From JASEGV01 sp947085285 (lineage in GTDB: Bacteria > Bacteroidota > Ignavibacteria > UBA10030 > BY39): DNA of 10,232 nt. The notes below the pieces were generated by a model. It saw only the letters and a program-made list of their open reading frames with translations. It had not been told where the DNA came from and searched no databases. This document shows positions 1 to 6,479 of this stretch, one piece after another (the stretch's first letter is position 1; each line of letters begins with the position of its first letter). The stretch is taken from assembly GCA_947085285.1 (NCBI GenBank), contig CAMTVZ010000207.1:1-10232 (forward strand), given 5' to 3'. A program made the translations under genes and the position numbers.

Positions 1-34
1 ACAATCTCAACGTGTCGTTTTTCAATTGAATTGA

Positions 35-99
35 GAGATTGCCCGCCTGCACGGGCAGGCTTCGTCGTCCCGCGTTTCGCGGGACTCCTCGCAATGACA
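35..99 (-). repeat. Dispersed-repeat-like element with nested palindromes
   Basis: On the minus strand this starts TGTCATTGCGAGGAG and ends GCAATCTC. These look like the two ends of a short palindromic repeat often seen between genes in unrelated bacterial genomes (TCATTGCGAGGAG...CGACGAAG...CAATCTC); that resemblance is from memory. Two GC-rich hairpins sit inside it. One is a perfect 8-bp stem, 67-74 paired with 78-85, with a 3-nt loop. The other is a 6-bp stem, 45-50 paired with 55-60, with a 4-nt loop; 41-45 can pair with 52-56 as an alternative. The outer ends share a 5-bp inverted match (38-42 with 91-95). It is far richer in G and C than its surroundings. It lies about 100 nt past the last gene of the block, and no T-tract follows either hairpin, so it is not a classical intrinsic terminator. 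Confidence 0.65.
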
Positions 100-148
100 A
101 TTTGCTTACTTTTTGGTCAGCCTTATACATGAACAAATAATAATTTGC

Positions 149-164
149 AACCGTTTAAACGGTT
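149..164. repeat. Perfect 16-bp palindrome downstream of the operon
   Basis: AACCGTTTAAACGGTT reads the same on both strands. It begins 33 nt past the stop codon of the Omp85 gene. As RNA it could fold as a 5-bp stem (AACCG/CGGTT) around a six-base AT loop. No clear run of T follows it in the direction of the operon, so it would be at best a weak terminator. Its symmetry would also suit a dimeric DNA-binding protein. The sequence does not decide between these. Confidence 0.4.
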
Positions 165-197
165 TCTGATTACAAGCTGATAACTTGAGTTATTTTT

Positions 198-1511
198 TTA
201 GAATGCTGCTGAAATATCGAAAATGAATTCCCCTTTTCTTAATTCATTAATTGCATACTCGGCGCGGAATACAAAGTGATAGGGGAGGATGAAGTGCAAA
301 CCAGCACCGTAACCTTTTTTGAAATTGGCAATTGCAAGTGGTTGCTTTCGATACCAAACGTTACCGGCATCGCCGAAGAGAGCAGCGGCAATCCCGAACT
401 TCCAAACACTGAATTCGGGTATCGGGATGAAATCTAAATTAAAATATTTTGGTTTTAATAAAACAATTCGCAATTCAGCAGAGCTACCTAAAATATTTTC
501 CCCCTCATAAATATTTTTGTAATGTCCTCTTATTCGTTCACTATATCCGAAATAAACATGTTTATACGAAGGTATCTCACCTCCGCTCGAAAATGTTCCA
601 AACGAACGAAATGCAAGCACAACGTCGGGTATCAACGGTATAAACCGCCGGTAATCGAAAGAATACTTCCAGTAGTCAATATTTTTTTCAAATAATCCAA
701 ACTTGGTTACACTAAAATTTATATACGACCCGAAGAGTGTATAGTCGTTCAAGTCGCGTGTATCGTAATTGTAGCCGGTTGACAAAATCGGGAAGGCATC
801 TTTTCCCCATGCATTCAGTAATCGCCCCGGTTGGTAATCGGATAGTTTAACTACCTCGTAGCCAAAGTGCATCCAGGCAGTGTGCGAGTTTTGGAAACGT
901 TTTCCGATTGAAAGGGAAGCAGATGTATGATATTGAAAAAAATTAGGAGCATCATTTTGTGCCGATAAACTTTTATTTTCATTTTCATAATAGCCAAAGG
1001 ATGTATTAACGAAAACATCTTCCCAGTAATCAATCTGAGGATTTCGGTAGGATAACTGTAAAGATGGTTCATACCCTAAAGTTCCCATTGCAAAAATTTT
1101 TTCGTTTCGTCCTCTGAAGTTGATATCTACAATCCCGGCTCCATAATAAATTTTTTTCCAATCCCGGTCTTTAATTCCAAAAATAGGAATCGGGTAAAGA
1201 AACCACCGTTCAGAAACTACTACCAATAGGTTAAATCGGTGAGGAGAAGTTTCAACTTTGAATATCTCAACACTATTGAATAATTGCAAGCTGTAAATTC
1301 GTTTCTTATCGTAGTCCATTGCCTCGTCGGTTATTACACTGCCCGGCTTGAGTGTCATTTCGCGCAGGATAACGAAAGATTTTGTTTTATTATTACCAAG
1401 AATTATAACGCTATCTACACGGATATCTTGATTATGTTGTAAAGGTAGGTTGCTGCTTTGTAAAAAATTATTTTCGGCAAAGAAAAGTATTATTAAAAAA
1501 ACTGTTTTCAT
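198..1511 (-). CDS. Small Omp85-family outer membrane protein (one POTRA domain plus BamA-type barrel)
   Basis: Predicted outer membrane beta-barrel of the BamA/TamA superfamily, 437 residues from the ATG at 1511. A TTG at 1550 is in frame, but the ATG gives a normal export start: Lys2, then the hydrophobic stretch VFLIILFFA. The ATG lies 13 nt after the preceding stop, with AGG just upstream. Residues about 29-101 form one POTRA-like domain (RVDSVIILGN, then LKPGSVIT). A linker with ERWFLYPIPIFG (101-112) and NFRGRNE (131-137) follows, a pattern I associate with Bacteroidota Omp85 proteins. The barrel spans about 120-437. It has an IRGHY motif (327-331) at the place of the conserved (V/I)RG(F/Y) loop-6 signature, GDAGNVW at 380-386, and a C-terminal Phe as expected for barrel recognition. 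BamA itself has five POTRA domains, so this is a smaller paralogue; its substrate (protein, lipid or none) cannot be read from sequence. It is the last gene of the block. Confidence 0.85.
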   Translation of the reverse strand: MKTVFLIILFFAENNFLQSSNLPLQHNQDIRVDSVIILGNNKTKSFVILREMTLKPGSVITDEAMDYDKKRIYSLQLFNSVEIFKVETSPHRFNLLVVVSERWFLYPIPIFGIKDRDWKKIYYGAGIVDINFRGRNEKIFAMGTLGYEPSLQLSYRNPQIDYWEDVFVNTSFGYYENENKSLSAQNDAPNFFQYHTSASLSIGKRFQNSHTAWMHFGYEVVKLSDYQPGRLLNAWGKDAFPILSTGYNYDTRDLNDYTLFGSYINFSVTKFGLFEKNIDYWKYSFDYRRFIPLIPDVVLAFRSFGTFSSGGEIPSYKHVYFGYSERIRGHYKNIYEGENILGSSAELRIVLLKPKYFNLDFIPIPEFSVWKFGIAAALFGDAGNVWYRKQPLAIANFKKGYGAGLHFILPYHFVFRAEYAINELRKGEFIFDISAAF

Positions 1512-1524
1512 CAGGCCTATCAGT

Positions 1525-1950
1525 TTAACCGATAAGCCGCATGTGTTCAATTTTTATGCAGCGATCAGTTATGACTGTGAGTTTATTTTCGAGTGCATAT
1601 TTGATTGTTTCTGCTGAACCGACTCCGAATTGAAACCAGACAACCGCCGCATTAGTTTGGATTGCTTCTTTAACTACCGGTAGAACAAATTCAGGGCGGC
1701 GGAAAATATTTACAATATCAATTTTTTCCGGGATTTCTAACAGTGTCGAATAGCATTTAACTCCGAGAATTTCCTGATAGTTCGGATTTACAGGATATAC
1801 TTTGTAACCCTTTTTTATTAGGTATTCAGTTATCCGGTAACTGTCTTTGTCGGGCGAGGGAGAGCTGCCAACAACTGCAATTACACGACTGTTTTCTAAA
1901 ACAGATTTGATATCGTTATTGTTCTCAGCTATTTTTATCCCTTGTAACAT
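1525..1950 (-). CDS. Small CoA-binding Rossmann-fold protein (CoA_binding_2, YccU type)
   Basis: 141 residues forming one Rossmann domain, the full length of this family. VIAVVGSSPSPDKDSYRI (23-40) is the nucleotide-binding loop. It is followed by ITEYLIKKGYKVYPVNP (40-56), the usual second strand with VNP. The C-terminal DRCIKIEHMRL (129-139) matches the conserved D-x-C-x-x-x-E-H motif of the YccU group. Such proteins are cytoplasmic and are thought to bind CoA or acyl-CoA, as does the N-terminal domain of ADP-forming acyl-CoA synthetases. Their physiological role is unclear and no catalytic partner domain is present here. The start codon overlaps the end of gcvPB by 16 nt, so the two are probably translationally coupled. 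Placement in a fatty-acid gene block agrees with a CoA-related role but does not prove one. Confidence 0.85.
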   Translation of the reverse strand: MLQGIKIAENNNDIKSVLENSRVIAVVGSSPSPDKDSYRITEYLIKKGYKVYPVNPNYQEILGVKCYSTLLEIPEKIDIVNIFRRPEFVLPVVKEAIQTNAAVVWFQFGVGSAETIKYALENKLTVITDRCIKIEHMRLIG

Positions 1951-3380
1951 ACATCGAGTTGTTTAGTTCCGCGTGCATCGTCGAGACGTTTTACAGGAGT
2001 CGTTTGCGGGGCTGTTAATATCAAAGCGGGATTTGTTGTAATCTCTTCATTGATTTTTATAAGTGCATCGGCGAATGCATCGAGAGTCTCTTTTGTTTCG
2101 GTTTCGGTCGGTTCAATCATCAATGCTTCTTTAACGATTAGTGGGAAATAAGTTGTAGGTGCGTGGAAGCCATAATCGAGGAGCCGCTTTGCAATATCCA
2201 TCACTCGAATCCCGCGGTTTTTTTGTTTCTCTCCTGAAAGCACAAACTCGTGCATTGGTATTTCGTTATAAGAAACATCGAAGTGGTTTTTTAATCGGCT
2301 CAAAAGGTAATTTGCATTGATGATGGCATTTTCACTAATCTCCCTTAAACCTTCAGAACCAATGATTCGAATATATGTGTAAGCACGGACTAACATTCCG
2401 AAGTTACCGAAGAATGTGTGAATTCGCCCGATGGATTTTTCTCTGTTGTTAATTAAATGATATTGATCGCCTTTTTTAGTGATAAGTGGTGTTGGGAGAA
2501 ATTCTTCTAATTTTTTACTTACTGCAACAGGTCCAGCCCCAGGACCACCGCCGCCGTGTGGTGTGGAAAAAGTTTTATGCAGATTGATATGAACAGCATC
2601 GAAACCCATATCGCCCGGACGTACAATGCCCAAGAGTGCATTGAGATTTGCCCCATCCATATACATCAAGGCACCTGCATCGTGAACTAATTTTTCGATT
2701 GTTACAATATCGCTCTCAAAAATTCCGAGTGTATTCGGATTGGTTATCATAATTGCCGCAACGTTCTCGTTGAGGTTGCGTTTCAGATACTCGATATCTA
2801 TCGTTCCACACATATTCGATTTTACATTCACCGATTTGAAGCCCGAAATAGTTACGCTTGCCGGATTAGTTCCGTGAGCTGAATCGGGGACTAAAATAAT
2901 GTTTCGCGGCTTACCTTTGTTTTTGTGGTAAGCACGTATCATCAGAAGACTTGTAAACTCGCCCTGTGCACCGGCAGCTGGTTGAAGTGTTACTCCCTCC
3001 ATACCTGAGATAGCTTTTAAATATTCGCCTAATTCATACATCAACTTTAATGCACCTTGTGAAAATTCTTCAGGCGAAAAAGGATGTAGATTGGCAAAGC
3101 CTGCCATTGATGCTGTAACTTCGTTCACTTTAGGATTATATTTCATGGTACACGAGCCGAGGGGGTAAAATCCTTTGTCGATATGATAATTCATATTAGA
3201 TAGACGTACGAAGTGGCGTACGACTTCGTTCTCGCTGATTTCGGGGAGTTCAGCAGCCTTTTTACGTATAAATTTTGAAGGAATCAGCCCGGCAATCGGT
3301 TGTTGAGGTATATCTAATTTAGGTAAAGTGTATCCTTTACGTCCGGTAACACTTTTTTCGAATAATAATTTTTCAGGCAT
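1935..3380 (-). CDS. gcvPB: Glycine dehydrogenase (decarboxylating) subunit 2, P-protein beta chain
   Basis: PLP enzyme of the glycine cleavage system. With subunit 1 (GcvPA) it decarboxylates glycine and passes the aminomethyl group to the lipoyl arm of GcvH. Its 481 residues fit the split, two-subunit form; the single-chain P protein is about twice as long. GFYPLGSCTMKYNP (70-83) is the family hallmark near the N-terminus. LQPAAGAQGEF lies at 132-142 and DSAHGTNPASV at 166-176. The PLP lysine is Lys269 in HINLHKTFSTPHGGGG (264-279), followed by a glycine-rich loop. Partner genes gcvPA, gcvT, gcvH and lpd are not in the window. The ATG overlaps the rnc stop by 8 nt, and the gene end overlaps the next start by 16 nt. 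No Shine-Dalgarno site is visible, so translation probably follows from upstream ribosomes. Identification is firm. Confidence 0.96.
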   Translation of the reverse strand: MPEKLLFEKSVTGRKGYTLPKLDIPQQPIAGLIPSKFIRKKAAELPEISENEVVRHFVRLSNMNYHIDKGFYPLGSCTMKYNPKVNEVTASMAGFANLHPFSPEEFSQGALKLMYELGEYLKAISGMEGVTLQPAAGAQGEFTSLLMIRAYHKNKGKPRNIILVPDSAHGTNPASVTISGFKSVNVKSNMCGTIDIEYLKRNLNENVAAIMITNPNTLGIFESDIVTIEKLVHDAGALMYMDGANLNALLGIVRPGDMGFDAVHINLHKTFSTPHGGGGPGAGPVAVSKKLEEFLPTPLITKKGDQYHLINNREKSIGRIHTFFGNFGMLVRAYTYIRIIGSEGLREISENAIINANYLLSRLKNHFDVSYNEIPMHEFVLSGEKQKNRGIRVMDIAKRLLDYGFHAPTTYFPLIVKEALMIEPTETETKETLDAFADALIKINEEITTNPALILTAPQTTPVKRLDDARGTKQLDVCYKG

Positions 3381-4188
3381 TGTTATTTGAAATATTAAAT
3401 TTTAGAACAGCTTCAGCAGCGGCTTCTTGTTCAGCCGATTTCTTATTCTTGCCGATGCCTCTACCGCATACTTCGTTATTTACGTATACTTCAACTGTAA
3501 AAATTCGGTCGTGGTCAGGACCTTCAGAGTTTGCAATACAATACTTTGGTGGCTGAAATCCGCGTGCTTGTGCATACTCCAAAAGTAAACTTTTGTAATT
3601 TGTATCTTCGATGCTGATAGCCTGCAACTTCATTGCAGTGAGTAATCTTTTTCTTATGAATTTACGTATCGGTTCGATTCCTCCGTCTAAATACATTGCC
3701 CCTACTATCGCTTCAAACCCATCGGCTAAAATTGTATCGGAGCCTTGACCTACTGCTTGGGAGGCGCTAGTGCTTAAAAGAAGAAAGCTCGATAAATTTA
3801 ATTCACGTGCAAAAATCGCAAGAGCCTTGCGATTAACCAGTCGTGAGCGTAGTTTTGTTAACTCTCCTTCGTCGGCATCCGGATAATTTTCGTAAAGGTA
3901 TTCGGCAACTACTAAATTCAAAATTGAATCGCCGAGGAATTCTAATCGTTCGTTTGAAATCAATTCAGGTTTATCAGCATATTGTAAATAAGAACGATGT
4001 GTAAAAGCTTGATAGAATAGGGCAGGAGTCTTGATTTTGTATTCCGACACCTGCTCGAATTTTTCTAAATCTATATTTTTATAACTTTCGGGGAGATCCG
4101 AAACTGTTGTGAATTTTCTTTTTGGTTGTTTTTTTAAAAAAAGTTGTTTCCAAAGTTCTGAAAATTTCTGTCTAAGAAATCCGATCAT
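3373..4188 (-). CDS. rnc: Ribonuclease III
   Basis: Double-strand-specific endoribonuclease that processes rRNA precursors and structured mRNAs, 271 residues. The RNase III domain covers about residues 42-187 with the signature NERLEFLGD at 79-87. The expected acidic catalytic residues are all present: Glu83, Asp87, Asp156 and Glu159, with Glu80 also conserved. A double-stranded-RNA-binding domain follows at about 196-266 and ends in GKNKKSAEQEAAAEAVL. The catalytic core starts about 40 residues later than in E. coli. The extra N-terminus is basic with hydrophobic residues (FLRQKFSELWKQLFLKK) and resembles what I recall for RNase III of Bacteroidota. The chosen ATG lies inside the end of fabF (17-nt overlap). 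A later start cannot be excluded, because the extension is not needed for the fold. No Shine-Dalgarno site is seen. Confidence 0.95.
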   Translation of the reverse strand: MIGFLRQKFSELWKQLFLKKQPKRKFTTVSDLPESYKNIDLEKFEQVSEYKIKTPALFYQAFTHRSYLQYADKPELISNERLEFLGDSILNLVVAEYLYENYPDADEGELTKLRSRLVNRKALAIFARELNLSSFLLLSTSASQAVGQGSDTILADGFEAIVGAMYLDGGIEPIRKFIRKRLLTAMKLQAISIEDTNYKSLLLEYAQARGFQPPKYCIANSEGPDHDRIFTVEVYVNNEVCGRGIGKNKKSAEQEAAAEAVLKFNISNNNA

Positions 4189-5443
4189 TATTGGGATACT
4201 TAATAAAAAGAATTGATGCGTTATGACCGCCGAATCCGAATGTATTACTTATAGCTACATTTACAGTTTTTTTGATAGCTTTATTAGGGACATAATTCAG
4301 GTCGCATTCGGGGTCTGGATTTTCAAGGTTTATTGTTGGAGGAATAATCCCTTCAGTAATGGTTTTAATAGTTGCAACCGCTTCAACAGCCCCAGCAGCT
4401 CCAAGTAAATGCCCGATCATCGATTTGTTAGAACTTATATGAAGTTTATAAGCGTGATCGCCAAAAACTGTTTTTATTGCCTCGGTTTCGTTTTTGTCGT
4501 TGTACGGTGTCGATGTTCCATGAGCATTGATATAATCGATATCAGTTGGCATTAGTCCGGCATCTTTAATAGCCAGACTCATCGAGCGGACAGCCCCTTC
4601 GCCGCCTGGTGCTGGAGCTGTGATGTGGTAAGCATCGGCAGTGAGCCCGAAACCAGCAATCTCTGCATAAATTTTAGCATTACGCTTTAGAGCGTGTTCG
4701 AGTTCTTCGAGGACTAAAACAGCGCCCCCCTCGCCCATAACAAAGCCGTTACGTTCGGCATCGAACGGACGGCTTGCTTTTTCAGGTTCGTCGTTGCGAG
4801 TTGACATCGCTTTCATCGAATTGAAACCTGCTATACCGATTGGGCATATAGCTGCTTCGGCTCCGCCGGTGAACATTACATCGGCATCACCTCGCTCGAT
4901 GAGCATTACTGCGTCGGCTATTGCGTGCGATGATGTTGCACAGGCTGATGTCGTTGCGTAGTTAGGTCCTTTTACTCCGAATTTCATTGCGATGTAGCCA
5001 GCGGCTATATCAGCAATCATCATTGGCACGAACAATGGGCTTACTCGGTTTGGTCCGTTCTCGAATAATTCTTTCGTCTGGTAGTAATATGTCCACATGC
5101 CTCCTATCCCCGAACCGAATACAACACCGATTCGGTTACGGTCTTCCTTCTCGAAATTTATTCCCGAGTCGGTTATTGCCATCTCGGCGGAAGCTAATGC
5201 ATAGTGAGTAAAAGGGTCCATCCGTTTAACCGACTTTTTGTCGATATAAAGTGTTGGATCGAATCCTTTTAATTCGGCGGCTATTTTTGTGTCGTATCCT
5301 GTAGTGTCGAACGAAGTAATATGCGCAGCTCCGCTTTTCCCGGCAATTAAATTCTCCCAGAAGTCGTTAACATTTAATCCGATAGGGGTAACCGCACCCA
5401 TTCCGGTAACTACAACACGGCGTCGATTTCGGTTGTTTTTCAT
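4172..5443 (-). CDS. fabF: Beta-ketoacyl-ACP synthase II
   Basis: Condensing enzyme that elongates acyl-ACP with malonyl-ACP in type II fatty acid synthesis; cytoplasmic, expected to be a dimer. The 423 residues are close to the family length of about 410. The N-terminus RRVVVTGMGAVTPIG is typical. The catalytic Cys-His-His set is complete: Cys168 in TTSACAT, His308 in NAHGTST and His345 in KSMIGHLLGAAGA, with Lys340 also conserved. FGFGGHN (402-408) is the usual C-terminal glycine-rich loop. The gene starts within the acpP stop codon (TAATG, 1-nt overlap), which should couple synthesis of the enzyme to that of its carrier protein. FabB-type enzymes share the fold, but the sequence and the position after acpP favour FabF. 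Confidence 0.96.
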   Translation of the reverse strand: MKNNRNRRRVVVTGMGAVTPIGLNVNDFWENLIAGKSGAAHITSFDTTGYDTKIAAELKGFDPTLYIDKKSVKRMDPFTHYALASAEMAITDSGINFEKEDRNRIGVVFGSGIGGMWTYYYQTKELFENGPNRVSPLFVPMMIADIAAGYIAMKFGVKGPNYATTSACATSSHAIADAVMLIERGDADVMFTGGAEAAICPIGIAGFNSMKAMSTRNDEPEKASRPFDAERNGFVMGEGGAVLVLEELEHALKRNAKIYAEIAGFGLTADAYHITAPAPGGEGAVRSMSLAIKDAGLMPTDIDYINAHGTSTPYNDKNETEAIKTVFGDHAYKLHISSNKSMIGHLLGAAGAVEAVATIKTITEGIIPPTINLENPDPECDLNYVPNKAIKKTVNVAISNTFGFGGHNASILFIKYPNNDRIS

Positions 5444-5679
5444 TATCCCAATTTTTGTTTTAAATAGTTTATGGCATCACCCACAGTTCCGATTTTTTCG
5501 GCATCTTCGTCGGGGATTTGGATGTTAAATGATTTTTCAAATTCCATTACTAATTCGACGGTGTCTAATGAGTCGGCCCCCAAATCATTCGTGAATGAGG
5601 CTTCGGGTGTTACTGCTGATTCCTCGACACCTAATTTATTCATTACGATTTCTTTTACTTTTGCTGTTACATCACTCAT
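5443..5679 (-). CDS. acpP: Acyl carrier protein
   Basis: Small acidic carrier of growing acyl chains, 78 residues, the usual length. The phosphopantetheine attachment site is Ser37 in GADSLDTVEL (34-43), preceded by the standard NDLGA and followed by the acidic recognition helix MEFEKSFNIQIPDEDAEKI. It must be modified by a holo-ACP synthase, which is not in this window. It serves FabD, FabH, FabF, FabG and PlsX encoded alongside. It has the strongest Shine-Dalgarno site in the window and follows the only sizeable gap in the block, which fits the high protein level expected for ACP. It shares one base with the fabF start. Confidence 0.97.
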   Translation of the reverse strand: MSDVTAKVKEIVMNKLGVEESAVTPEASFTNDLGADSLDTVELVMEFEKSFNIQIPDEDAEKIGTVGDAINYLKQKLG

Positions 5680-5730
5680 TTATTTCTCCTTATAGTTGTT
5701 TATGATTAAATTTAATTTAAAAAAAAACTT
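5680..5730 (-). other. fabG-acpP intergenic spacer with T-tract
   Basis: This 51-nt spacer is the only gap above 20 nt between genes in the block. In the direction of transcription it begins three bases after the fabG stop with nine T (5719-5727), continues as AT-rich sequence, and ends with the acpP Shine-Dalgarno site. A perfect 12-bp palindrome, TTTACATGTAAA (5730-5741), overlaps the fabG stop just before the T-run. The stem would be short and AT-rich, so at most it is a weak attenuator. An internal promoter for acpP could also lie here, but I see no convincing -10/-35 or Bacteroidota-type -33/-7 pair. Confidence 0.35.
5686..5691 (-). promoter_or_regulatory. Strong Shine-Dalgarno site of acpP
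   Basis: The minus strand reads AAGGAG, then six bases (AAATAA), then ATG. It is the best match to the anti-Shine-Dalgarno sequence among all gene starts here. Most neighbours have no recognisable site, so it fixes the acpP start and suggests higher translation of ACP than of the other genes on the transcript. Confidence 0.75.
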
Positions 5731-6477
5731 TTACATGTAAAGACCACCGTTTACGTTAATAACCTCGCCTGTAATATAATCGGAATCAGGCGATGCTAAA
5801 AACTTAACTACCTTAGCAATATCTTTGGGTTGAGCTGTCCGTTTCATCGGAATTGCATCGGTCAGTTGTTTTCGTTGATCTTCGGTTAACTTTGCTGTCA
5901 TTGCTGTTTCTACATATCCTGGTGCTATCGCATTTACATTAATTTTCCTTGAGGCAACTTCCTTAGCGATAGATTTAGTGAAGCCAACGATGCCGGCTTT
6001 CGATGCCGAATAATTGGACTGACCAGCATTACCCATTACTCCAACAACAGATGATATGTTAATAATTTTTCCATATTTCTGATTCATCATTGGTCGAATG
6101 GCTGCCTTTGTATAATTGAAAACACTCTTCAAATTTACATTTATTACTAGATCCCAATCTTCTTCGCTCATTCGCATTAATAGCATGTCGCGAGTAATGC
6201 CCGCATTGTTTACCAAAATATCGAACCGCTTAAAGTGTTCAACTACCTGGTCCACGGTTTGTTGGGCTTGCGTAAACGATCCAGCATCGGCATAGATTGC
6301 CAGAGCATCAACACCTAACGATTTTATTTCGTTGAGTGCTGATTCCATTTCCGCTTGGGTGGCTACGTCGGTAATTGCAATGTGTGCACCCGCTTCTGCT
6401 AACTCGAGTGCTATAGCTTTGCCGATTCCACGTGCAGCACCTGTAATTAATGCTACCTTATTTTCTAGAACTTTCAT
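5731..6477 (-). CDS. fabG: 3-oxoacyl-ACP reductase
   Basis: Short-chain dehydrogenase that reduces beta-ketoacyl-ACP to beta-hydroxyacyl-ACP, 248 residues, the full family length. The cofactor loop TGAARGIG lies at 12-19 and NNAG at 90-93. The catalytic set is complete: Asn115, Ser143, Tyr156 and Lys160, the last two in NYSASK. The C-terminus YITGEVINVNGGLYM is typical of FabG. Unlike the E. coli enzyme, the end of the second beta strand carries Asp37 (IAITDVAT). In the SDR family an Asp here usually favours NADH over NADPH, so the cofactor preference may differ from the textbook case; that is an inference. The start is 2 nt after the stop of the cysteine-rich gene, without a Shine-Dalgarno site. 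Position between fabD and acpP confirms the fatty-acid role over other SDR functions. Confidence 0.95.
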   Translation of the reverse strand: MKVLENKVALITGAARGIGKAIALELAEAGAHIAITDVATQAEMESALNEIKSLGVDALAIYADAGSFTQAQQTVDQVVEHFKRFDILVNNAGITRDMLLMRMSEEDWDLVINVNLKSVFNYTKAAIRPMMNQKYGKIINISSVVGVMGNAGQSNYSASKAGIVGFTKSIAKEVASRKINVNAIAPGYVETAMTAKLTEDQRKQLTDAIPMKRTAQPKDIAKVVKFLASPDSDYITGEVINVNGGLYM

Positions 6478-6479
6478 AA

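Noticed and set aside
67..85. Strong 8-bp hairpin as an intrinsic terminator of the operon
   Set aside because: The stem is good but no T-run follows on either strand, and it is better explained as part of the repeat element.
851..1072. Minus-strand 73-codon open frame inside the Omp85 gene
   Set aside because: It is out of frame within a well-supported coding sequence and has no features of its own.
1512..1550. Upstream TTG start for the Omp85 gene, adding 13 residues
   Set aside because: The added residues (NTCGLSVKLIGL) overlap the CoA-binding gene and would precede a normal signal-peptide start at the ATG at 1511.
5719..5741. Intrinsic terminator separating fabG from acpP
   Set aside because: The T-run is good, but the palindrome is AT-rich with a very short workable stem, and operon logic argues against full termination here.
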